The notes beneath the pieces were generated by a model. That model made no database searches and was not told the origin of the DNA. It saw only the letters and a list, made by a program, of their open reading frames with translations. The position numbers and the translations under genes were made by a program. Of a stretch of 10,559 nt of DNA, positions 5,238-10,559 are shown piece by piece. The stretch's first letter is position 1; the number at the start of each line of letters is the position of its first letter. Origin of the DNA: JBFLYC01 sp040756735 (GTDB lineage Bacteria > Bacillota > DSM-16504 > Desulfitibacterales > Desulfitibacteraceae); the NCBI GenBank assembly GCA_040756735.1, contig JBFLYC010000058.1, forward strand, positions 1-10,559. Direction: 5' to 3'.

Positions 5238-6632
5238 TTACTCAGGTTGCTCAAAAAGTGATCTTTGCAAAATGAAACCGCCTTGGAGATTAAAGACTTT
5301 AATTATGTCGGCAGCCTTTAACACTGGTCTTTCGTCAGCAATTATAAAGTGCAATAAAACTAAACTGTAGGCAACTTCATTCCTGCTTTGTAACCCTCTT
5401 ATTCCTGCAGCACCGGTAGTACCAGCATCTATAATAACACTTCCGTTTTCTTCTTTCATAGTAACCCTATGCCTATGTCCATGTAAAATAACCGGTATTC
5501 TACCTATGAAAGCTTCTGCAATTGGTGGATAGTGAACTGCTAAAATATCGGGAGTAATTTCAGATTCCTCTAAAAGAATATTAAGATTCCCAACAAACTC
5601 GTTAACAATCTCTTCACTGGGAGGCGTAACGTCTGTGGATATTGATGCAGGGTCATGAGTCCCTAGCAAGTATAGGCCTTTTACATTAATTATCTGATTA
5701 TTCAAAAGCACTACATTTTTAATCTTTCCCATGGCTTTAATAATTTCAGGTGAATCATGATTTCCTGCCACGAAGACATAGGGAACAGAGAAATCTGTAA
5801 TTCGGTCTAGTAATACTGCTTCTAAAGGGCTGCCAAAATCAGAAATATCTCCAGTATCAATAATGAAATCCACATCAAAACTGCTTGTCACCTGTTGAAC
5901 AAAATCATATGCAGCTGGATTATTATGGATATCTGAAATATGCAAGACTTTTAGAGTGTCATCCAATTCTCCGGTTATTCCAATTATATCAACCTTTTCA
6001 AATAATTCATATAAGTTATCAGCAGTTACCCTTAATTGTTCACCAAGCTGATCCACCTTAACAATAGCTTGCTCAGCAAAACTTATCATCCAAGGTGCTG
6101 CTTTTAATACTCCCCTATATTGCGGATTTGTAAAACTATCAACATTATACGTATAAAATGTTCCAATAAACAAGACTCCGAGTAAAGTAAAACCAGTTAA
6201 TGATGCCTTAAAATAATCCATTATATTTCTTTTATGTAATAAAAGCATTGCAAAAGCTCCTCCAAAAGAGGCAATAAGCAGTACTCTACTGATAAATATT
6301 AATACATTTTTTCTTATTTGCATAATGATTTGTTCCATCAAATCTTCCTGTTCAATGGGTTCTTCTATTAAATTCTGAAGTAAGTCAATATCAATGTTGG
6401 TCAGTGTTATTGCTAATTTTAATGGAGTCTGATGAGTTTTAGCACTTATTACCCCTATGGGTGGAATACTTATTTCAGTTAATCCTTGATCAAATATTTC
6501 CAGGGAAAACCTAAACTCAAACCCTTTAATATTGAAGCTCATATCAGCAAAAATGGTAACAAAGGTAAAGGTAGTTGCTATAATTAGTAAAAACGCCAAC
6601 CAAGTCTCCTTTGATATCATGAATTCACCCAT
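5238..6632 (-). CDS. Membrane metallophosphoesterase with three transmembrane segments, substrate unknown
   Basis: This 464-residue protein has a C-terminal calcineurin-like phosphoesterase domain (about 227-430) with all five motifs: D234-x-H236 in HISDIH, G261-D262 in DTGDISD, GNHD at 290-293, H367 in AVHYPP and GHRH at 385-388. Before it lie a signal-anchor-like segment (about 11-29), an 80-residue region, and two more membrane segments (about 109-132 and 145-163) joined by a basic loop (HKRN). The positive-inside rule puts that loop in the cytoplasm and the catalytic domain outside. The gene starts 5 nt after pncC. The ATG at 6630-6632 has AAAGAG very close; the ATG at 6618-6620 follows GGGTGA and may be the true start, removing four residues. 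The substrate cannot be inferred from sequence; close relatives in operons with pncC would help. Confidence 0.85.
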   Translation of the reverse strand: MGEFMISKETWLAFLLIIATTFTFVTIFADMSFNIKGFEFRFSLEIFDQGLTEISIPPIGVISAKTHQTPLKLAITLTNIDIDLLQNLIEEPIEQEDLMEQIIMQIRKNVLIFISRVLLIASFGGAFAMLLLHKRNIMDYFKASLTGFTLLGVLFIGTFYTYNVDSFTNPQYRGVLKAAPWMISFAEQAIVKVDQLGEQLRVTADNLYELFEKVDIIGITGELDDTLKVLHISDIHNNPAAYDFVQQVTSSFDVDFIIDTGDISDFGSPLEAVLLDRITDFSVPYVFVAGNHDSPEIIKAMGKIKNVVLLNNQIINVKGLYLLGTHDPASISTDVTPPSEEIVNEFVGNLNILLEESEITPDILAVHYPPIAEAFIGRIPVILHGHRHRVTMKEENGSVIIDAGTTGAAGIRGLQSRNEVAYSLVLLHFIIADERPVLKAADIIKVFNLQGGFILQRSLFEQPE

Positions 6633-6637
6633 TCTCT

Positions 6638-7108
6638 TTAATTATTAATTATTGATACTAAGTACTCAACTGCTGCAATCACTGTCTTTTTTCTAATAGT
6701 GTTTCTATCGCCTTCAAAATTATTTTTCAATACAAAAATATTATTATCCTTTGCAACTGCAACATATACCAAGCCCACAGGTTTTTCTTCTGTCCCACCT
6801 CCAGGTCCAGCCACACCGGTGATAGCAATACCTATATCGCTTTTGGCCAATTTTTTAGCTCCCATGGCCATCTCTTCAGCTGTTTTTTCACTTACAGCAC
6901 CATATTTTTCAATGGTTGTTTCATTTACTCCAAGCAGCTGTACCTTTGATAAATTGCTGTATGTTACTAGACCTAGACCAAAGTACTCAGAGCTACCAGG
7001 TATATTGGTTAGAGCTGCTGCTAATAAGCCTCCTGTACATGATTCAGCAGTGGATATTGTCATCTGCTTTTTTTTCAATATAGTTGATAGAATTGCCAGC
7101 GTTTCCAT
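6638..7108 (-). CDS. pncC: Nicotinamide-nucleotide amidase, stand-alone CinA C-terminal domain
   Basis: This protein of about 156 residues is a complete CinA C-terminal (PncC) domain without the N-terminal molybdopterin-binding-like half found in full CinA (about 410 residues). Conserved blocks are AESCTGG (21-27, including the catalytic serine), TYSN...K followed by LLGV, GAVSEKTAEEMA, and ITGVAGPGGGTEEKPVGLVYVA. The family deamidates NMN to nicotinate mononucleotide in the pyridine nucleotide cycle. The frame can be opened at GTG 7115-7117, but the ribosome binding site AGAGGG (7119-7124) is too close. ATG at 7106-7108 is 10 nt away and gives the typical METL start; ATG 7112-7114 is also possible. 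It is the first gene of a unit with the metallophosphoesterase and thpR. The position near recA is that of cinA in Bacillus and Streptococcus. Confidence 0.93.
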   Translation of the reverse strand: METLAILSTILKKKQMTISTAESCTGGLLAAALTNIPGSSEYFGLGLVTYSNLSKVQLLGVNETTIEKYGAVSEKTAEEMAMGAKKLAKSDIGIAITGVAGPGGGTEEKPVGLVYVAVAKDNNIFVLKNNFEGDRNTIRKKTVIAAVEYLVSIINN

Positions 7109-7170
7109 AAACATCACACCCTCTAGATTCTAATTTTAATCTTATTAATTAATCCTAGTATTTTTTACAT

Positions 7171-7211
7171 TAAAAAATCAACCTGCATATGAATTTTTTA
7201 TGCAGGTTGAT
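7171..7211 (-). terminator. Strong intrinsic terminator of the FtsH-like gene, containing its stop codon
   Basis: ATCAACCTGCAT (7200-7211) and ATGCAGGTTGAT (7177-7188) form a perfect 12-bp stem with an 11-nt loop, followed by six T on the minus strand. The 5' arm encodes the last four residues (HQPA) and the TAA stop (7198-7200) begins at its end. It separates the protease unit from pncC. Confidence 0.9.
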
Positions 7212-8685
7212 GTAAACTACTTTGCATATGGAATCTTAGATTGTCGCCTTCTATGGTTTCACTTATCATCAATTCTTCGCTCAACATTACTAAAAGTGAT
7301 TTATTATCTTGCAAAATACTCATGATTTCCTTTTCATGATTTTTTAAGATTATCTGGCATTGTTTGGACAAGAGACTCTTATTAACATCATCTGGACTAA
7401 CAATGCCCAAATCAGTCATACCGTTAAATATGAGCCTTTTAGCTAATTTCAACGACTCCTGATAGTCATTGCCAGAGCCAGTACTTTTGCTTCCCAAGAT
7501 AATTACCTCAGCTGCTGCACCAGCTAATAAAACTCTAATCTGGTTTTCCATATATTCTTTAGTATACAAATACATATCCTCTTTTGGTTTTTGCCTCATA
7601 TAACCCAGGGCACTATCCCGAGAAATAACTGTAATATGAGACACTGACCCTGGGGAGTAAAATTCGCTAATAATAGCATGCCCCAGTTCATGTACAGCAA
7701 TTCTGCGTTTTTCATCAGTACTTGGTTTTCTATCTACTTTTTCACCCAACATTACCTTATCAACTGCTTCTTTAAAATGCTTCTGCCCTATATATTTATT
7801 GTTTTGTCTTAAAGCAAAAATTGCCGCTTCGTTGGCCACACACTCCAAATGTGCGCCTGAATAACCAAAGGTTTCCCTGGCAATGGCTTTAAGATCAACA
7901 TCTTCCCCTAAAGGTTTATTTGTTGTATGCAATTGTAGTATTTGAAGTCTTGCTTCCATATCCGGCAAATCTACCCTTACGATCCTATCGAATCTCCCTG
8001 GCCTTAGAAGCGCTTCGTCAATCATATCAGATCTATTGGTTGCTCCCATTACCAATATCTTTATATCTTCACTGTTACTTCCTAATCCATCCATTTTTAC
8101 CAGCAACTCGTTTAATGTTTGTTCATATTCCATATGGCTGGTATTACGTCCTCTTCTACTACCTAATACTTCAATCTCATCAATAAAAATCACTGCACGC
8201 TTTTTATTTACTTTTCGTGCTGTTTCAATGGCCTTCTTAAAAAGATTCCTTACCCTTTGTGCACCTACTCCCGCATACATTTCTATAAACTCACTACCAC
8301 TAGCTGCGATAAATACTGCATCAGTATAATTGGCTGCTGCTTTAGCTAACATAGTTTTACCGGTACCAGGAGGGCCTGTTAATAAAATGCCTTTTAACGG
8401 CCTAATTCCTAATTCTGCAATATCTTTCTCCTTAACGATAAAGTCTAAAGCTTCTATTAACTCCTGTTTCGCATTTTTCTGACCACCTATATCTGCAAAT
8501 TCAACACCTGTTACGGTAGTCACCTTTTTGCCACCAACAAGCTCAAACAAACCCTGGCGCTTAAAAATAACGAATACTAGACCCCCAAATACTGCTGCAA
8601 AAAGAACAGGAAGCAGATTGTATCCTTGAATGGCAAGAAATGTAATAATACCTAGAGCTACTCCAATTAATATCTCCTTTTTCAT
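7198..8685 (-). CDS. FtsH-like AAA+ zinc metalloprotease lacking the extracytoplasmic domain
   Basis: This 495-residue membrane protease combines ATP-driven unfolding with zinc proteolysis. N-terminal residues 4-20 and 25-41 form a membrane hairpin joined by only a few residues, unlike classical FtsH with its extracytoplasmic domain of about 70 residues. Then follow the AAA+ domain, with Walker A GPPGTGKT (104-111), pore-loop region EMYAGVGA (135-142), Walker B IFIDEI (166-171) and arginines in LLRPGRFDR (226-234), and the M41 peptidase domain with HELGH (332-336) and the likely third zinc ligand D407 in GSGNDYQES. All catalytic residues are intact. It is shorter than cellular FtsH (600-650), so it is probably a paralogue and not the housekeeping copy. 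ATG 8683-8685 has GGGGAGA 8 nt upstream. It is 22 nt downstream of the unknown membrane protein gene, so a shared role is likely. Confidence 0.9.
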   Translation of the reverse strand: MKKEILIGVALGIITFLAIQGYNLLPVLFAAVFGGLVFVIFKRQGLFELVGGKKVTTVTGVEFADIGGQKNAKQELIEALDFIVKEKDIAELGIRPLKGILLTGPPGTGKTMLAKAAANYTDAVFIAASGSEFIEMYAGVGAQRVRNLFKKAIETARKVNKKRAVIFIDEIEVLGSRRGRNTSHMEYEQTLNELLVKMDGLGSNSEDIKILVMGATNRSDMIDEALLRPGRFDRIVRVDLPDMEARLQILQLHTTNKPLGEDVDLKAIARETFGYSGAHLECVANEAAIFALRQNNKYIGQKHFKEAVDKVMLGEKVDRKPSTDEKRRIAVHELGHAIISEFYSPGSVSHITVISRDSALGYMRQKPKEDMYLYTKEYMENQIRVLLAGAAAEVIILGSKSTGSGNDYQESLKLAKRLIFNGMTDLGIVSPDDVNKSLLSKQCQIILKNHEKEIMSILQDNKSLLVMLSEELMISETIEGDNLRFHMQSSLHQPA

Positions 8686-8707
8686 GTTAGCATCTCCCCA
8701 GCGCTTC

Positions 8708-9223
8708 TCAGTTGCGTGTTAATACTCTGTAGAGATAGTTATCTCCCAAATGCAGTTGAATAAATAAAAACTCGCTATCAACAGTAATTTTATAGTCTAC
8801 TGTTTTATTCTCTCTTGTCAGTCTATTCATGGTTTCCTTTAACGTAAGAAAATCTCCCTGCACCAAAGCTTGGTATGCTGCTAGCTGGAGCTCATCCCAA
8901 ATTGCCAGAAGCTCCCTATTAGGATTGTCCACTAGACTCACACTCAAATCATTATGTTTACCAAATAATGGTATAGCTGTTCCCCTGATGGAAAGATATG
9001 TCTGCTGTAAATTATCTACACTTGCCAATGTCACTTCTAATTGTACAGTGTTGGTATTTTTATTAATAGAATATCCTTTAACTCCTTCTATTTCAGATAG
9101 CTGCTGGGATAGCGGTTTATTTATTGCCAACTCTTTATATCCCCAGTTTGCAGATATCAAAATGCCAATAGTAAGAGCAAAAGAAAATATTATTACAGGT
9201 ATACTGTAACCCTTAATGTTCAT
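8708..9223 (-). CDS. Single-pass membrane protein of unknown function, upstream of the FtsH-like gene
   Basis: I do not recognise this protein of 171 residues. It has a short basic N-terminus (MNIKGY), one hydrophobic segment (about 7-26) and a soluble domain of about 140 residues, likely outside the cell by topology. The first half of that domain looks like a strand-helix-strand module (about 42-85); the second half is mainly helical (about 104-135) and ends in strands. The frame is open back to GTG 9257-9259, but GGGGAGGA (9231-9238) lies 7 nt before ATG 9221-9223, which also starts the signal anchor cleanly, so the shorter form is chosen. The 22-nt gap to the protease gene and shared promoter suggest a partner, regulator or substrate of that protease; this is inference from position. 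Confidence 0.8.
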   Translation of the reverse strand: MNIKGYSIPVIIFSFALTIGILISANWGYKELAINKPLSQQLSEIEGVKGYSINKNTNTVQLEVTLASVDNLQQTYLSIRGTAIPLFGKHNDLSVSLVDNPNRELLAIWDELQLAAYQALVQGDFLTLKETMNRLTRENKTVDYKITVDSEFLFIQLHLGDNYLYRVLTRN

Positions 9224-9230
9224 TTTTATT

Positions 9231-9238
9231 TCCTCCCC
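9231..9238 (-). promoter_or_regulatory. Ribosome binding site fixing the start of the unknown membrane protein
   Basis: GGGGAGGA is inside the longest open frame and 7 nt before ATG 9221-9223. This shows that the frame's upstream GTG (9257-9259), which lies almost at the predicted transcription start, is not the true start. Confidence 0.75.
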
Positions 9239-9264
9239 AATACCTGCAATGAGACACACTTTAA

Positions 9265-9293
9265 ATTATAACGCACTGTCATGGATATATCCT
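9265..9293 (-). promoter_or_regulatory. Probable promoter of the membrane protein / FtsH-like unit
   Basis: A perfect TATAAT (9265-9270) lies between the pgsA terminator and the gene, placing the transcript start near 9258 and a leader of about 35 nt. The -35 position at 17 nt spacing (9288-9293, AGGATA) is poor and overlaps the perfect palindrome GGATATATCC (9283-9292), so activation or another binding protein may be involved. Confidence 0.45.
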
Positions 9294-9310
9294 CATGTAA
9301 TAACTGGAAC

Positions 9311-9341
9311 AAAAAAAGCTGTTTTCTGAAAACAGCTTTTT
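9311..9341 (-). terminator. Intrinsic terminator of rimO-pgsA
   Basis: AAAAAGCTGTTTT and AAAACAGCTTTTT (arms 9329-9341 and 9313-9325) form a perfect 13-bp stem with a 3-nt loop, and two further T follow on the minus strand. It lies 20 nt after the pgsA stop. The symmetric A and T tracts would allow function in both directions. Confidence 0.88.
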
Positions 9342-9361
9342 AATAAACGGAGAAATTCTTT

Positions 9362-9910
9362 TTATTTGTTTAATTTTAGTATTTTCCAACCCTTTACAAA
9401 GTAATCAAACCCGGACCATAGTGTAAAAACAACAGCTATATGAATTAGTATTTCCCCAAGGTTGAAGGGCAGTCCTAAAGACTTCATGAGAAAGTCATTC
9501 AAGATAACTGCTACTATGGCAACAATTTGGGATATAGTCTTATATTTACCAAGTTTACTTGCAGAAATAATGACACCCTCCCCGGCAGCTATTGACCTTA
9601 ATCCGGTAACAGCAAATTCTCTTCCTATTATTACTACTGCAATCCAAGCATTTACTAAATTTATTTCCACAAGAGAGATTAGTGCTGCTGATACAAGTAA
9701 TTTGTCTGCCAAAGGATCAAGCAACTTGCCAAATTTAGTCACCTCTTTGCGAGCCCGAGCAATATATCCATCCAAACCATCTGTACTAGCTGCCAGAATA
9801 AAAATTGCAGCTGCTATATATTCGCCAAAGGGAATCCTGATTAAAATAAAAAACATGAAAATAGGAACTAAAATAATTCTCGCTAATGTTACTCTATTGG
9901 CCAGGTTCAT
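9362..9910 (-). CDS. pgsA: CDP-diacylglycerol–glycerol-3-phosphate 3-phosphatidyltransferase (PGP synthase)
   Basis: This integral membrane enzyme of 182 residues transfers phosphatidyl from CDP-diacylglycerol to glycerol-3-phosphate, the committed step to phosphatidylglycerol and cardiolipin. The CDP-alcohol phosphotransferase signature D-G-x2-A-R-x8-G-x3-D-x3-D is complete (residues 47-69 counted from the chosen start, in DGLDGYIARARK...FGKLLDPLADK). Several hydrophobic helices follow the expected pattern, and the length is normal. The frame could start at TTG 9914-9916, but the ribosome binding site AGGAGAGG (9917-9924) touches it. ATG 9908-9910, 6 nt away, is preferred and gives MNLANRVTLARI. 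This start overlaps the end of rimO by 17 nt, so the two genes are translationally coupled. Confidence 0.96.
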   Translation of the reverse strand: MNLANRVTLARIILVPIFMFFILIRIPFGEYIAAAIFILAASTDGLDGYIARARKEVTKFGKLLDPLADKLLVSAALISLVEINLVNAWIAVVIIGREFAVTGLRSIAAGEGVIISASKLGKYKTISQIVAIVAVILNDFLMKSLGLPFNLGEILIHIAVVFTLWSGFDYFVKGWKILKLNK

Positions 9911-10559
9911 TGACAACCTCTCCTATCAAATCAAAGTTAGACGATCCTACTACATCCACAGGTACAATTTTTCCCACAGAATCAACCTGGGATAATCTTA
10001 GGTAGATTTGTCCATCTACTTCGGGGGCCTGCAGGTAACTTCTTCCCAAATACCATTCCCCGTCATCTAGAGACTTTTCCTCAACCAAAACATTTAGGCG
10101 CCTTCCCCTATATTTCCTCATTTGATCTATGCTAATCTCTTCTGACATTTTCTTTATTATGAATAACCTTTCTTGTTTAATTTTTTCGGGTACCTGTCTA
10201 TTCATAGATGCTGCTGGGGTACCCTCTTCCCGTGAATAACTAAAAAAACCACTCCAATTCAATTTTAAATATTTCAACCCATTCAATAATAATTCGAAAT
10301 CCTTGTCCTTTTCGCCTGGGAACCCTATTATAAATGTACTGCGAAGAGAGATGTCCGGTATTATTGTTTTAATCTTCTCAACCAGGGAAAATATCTCATC
10401 AGAAGTAATTTTTCTACCCATCCTTTGTAATACTGGATCACTTAAATGCTGCAAGGGTATGTCAAGATAATTACATATTTTTTCTTCTTCTGCAATAGTA
10501 TAAAGCAACTCTTCTGTAATATGATTTGGATAACAATATAATAGCCTAATCCATTCTAG
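9894..10559 (-). CDS. rimO: Ribosomal protein S12 methylthiotransferase RimO, C-terminal half (5' end beyond window)
   Basis: The last 221 codons are present and the frame is open to the window edge. RimO is a radical-SAM enzyme that adds a methylthio group to a conserved aspartate of ribosomal protein S12. The fragment covers the second half of the radical-SAM barrel (WIRLLYCYPN, then YLDIPLQHLSDPVLQRMGR and STFIIGFPGE) and the C-terminal TRAM domain. The motif FSYSREEGTPAA and the ending (GRSYLQAPEVDGQIYL) are typical of RimO, not of the related tRNA enzymes MiaB or MtaB. The cluster-binding cysteines lie upstream of the window, so they cannot be checked. The gene ends in TAG (9894-9896) inside the start region of pgsA, the usual Firmicute order. 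Confidence 0.95.
   Translation of the reverse strand, partial: LEWIRLLYCYPNHITEELLYTIAEEEKICNYLDIPLQHLSDPVLQRMGRKITSDEIFSLVEKIKTIIPDISLRSTFIIGFPGEKDKDFELLLNGLKYLKLNWSGFFSYSREEGTPAASMNRQVPEKIKQERLFIIKKMSEEISIDQMRKYRGRRLNVLVEEKSLDDGEWYLGRSYLQAPEVDGQIYLRLSQVDSVGKIVPVDVVGSSNFDLIGEVVNEPGQ

Noticed and set aside
7152..7181. TTGATT-18-TAGGAT as a promoter for pncC
   Set aside because: Each box matches only four of six bases, and the -35 box is part of the terminator arm. A promoter is expected in 7112-7176, but none is convincing.
9462..9995. 177-codon plus-strand frame opposite pgsA and the end of rimO
   Set aside because: Both minus-strand genes are clearly recognisable here, and the plus-strand product has no domain and low-quality composition.
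1..10559. CRISPR array, insertion sequence, phage or defence genes
   Set aside because: No repeated spacers, transposase, integrase or attachment-site repeats were seen; gene order is the conserved chromosomal recA neighbourhood.

Overview
The window is an AT-rich stretch of bacterial chromosome with every gene on the minus strand. The order rimO – pgsA – pncC/cinA – thpR – recA – rny – ymdB – spoVS is the conserved recA neighbourhood of spore-forming Firmicutes. The low GC, frequent GTG/TTG starts, strong AAGGAGG-type ribosome binding sites and spoVS with a sigma-H-like promoter point to an endospore former. A Clostridia member resembling the Peptococcaceae seems likelier than a Bacillus, because the CinA is a stand-alone amidase domain and extra clostridial-looking genes are inserted. 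The species cannot be named from this sequence alone.

Layout, in the direction of transcription (high to low coordinates). (1) 10559–9311: the 3' part of rimO (ribosomal protein S12 methylthiotransferase) overlaps pgsA (phosphatidylglycerophosphate synthase) and the pair ends at a strong terminator. (2) 9293–7171: a two-gene unit encodes a small membrane-anchored protein of unknown function and an FtsH-like AAA+ zinc protease without the usual extracytoplasmic domain, closed by a very strong terminator that contains the stop codon. (3) 7108–4618: pncC (CinA C-terminal amidase), a multi-pass membrane metallophosphoesterase and thpR (RNA 2',3'-cyclic phosphodiesterase). (4) 4579–3463: recA with a near-consensus sigma-A promoter and a LexA-type operator just downstream of the expected transcription start. 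(5) 3444–1627: rny (RNase Y), with a near-perfect sigma-A promoter about 215 nt upstream and a textbook intrinsic terminator inside its leader, then a terminator overlapping its stop codon. (6) 1532–213: an unrecognised 170-residue protein and ymdB (2',3'-cyclic nucleotide phosphodiesterase). (7) 187–1: a sigma-H-like promoter and the start of spoVS, cut by the window edge.

Functionally the window joins housekeeping (translation-factor modification, phospholipid synthesis), DNA repair (recA under apparent SOS control), RNA turnover (RNase Y and two 2',3'-cyclic phosphodiesterases), membrane proteolysis and sporulation. Most of this is ordinary. The parts most worth a second look are the rny leader (terminator, short reading frame across it, possible AUU start), the FtsH-like protease with its unknown membrane partner, the predicted outward-facing metallophosphoesterase, and the unknown gene between rny and ymdB. 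No mobile element, CRISPR array, tRNA or rRNA was seen.
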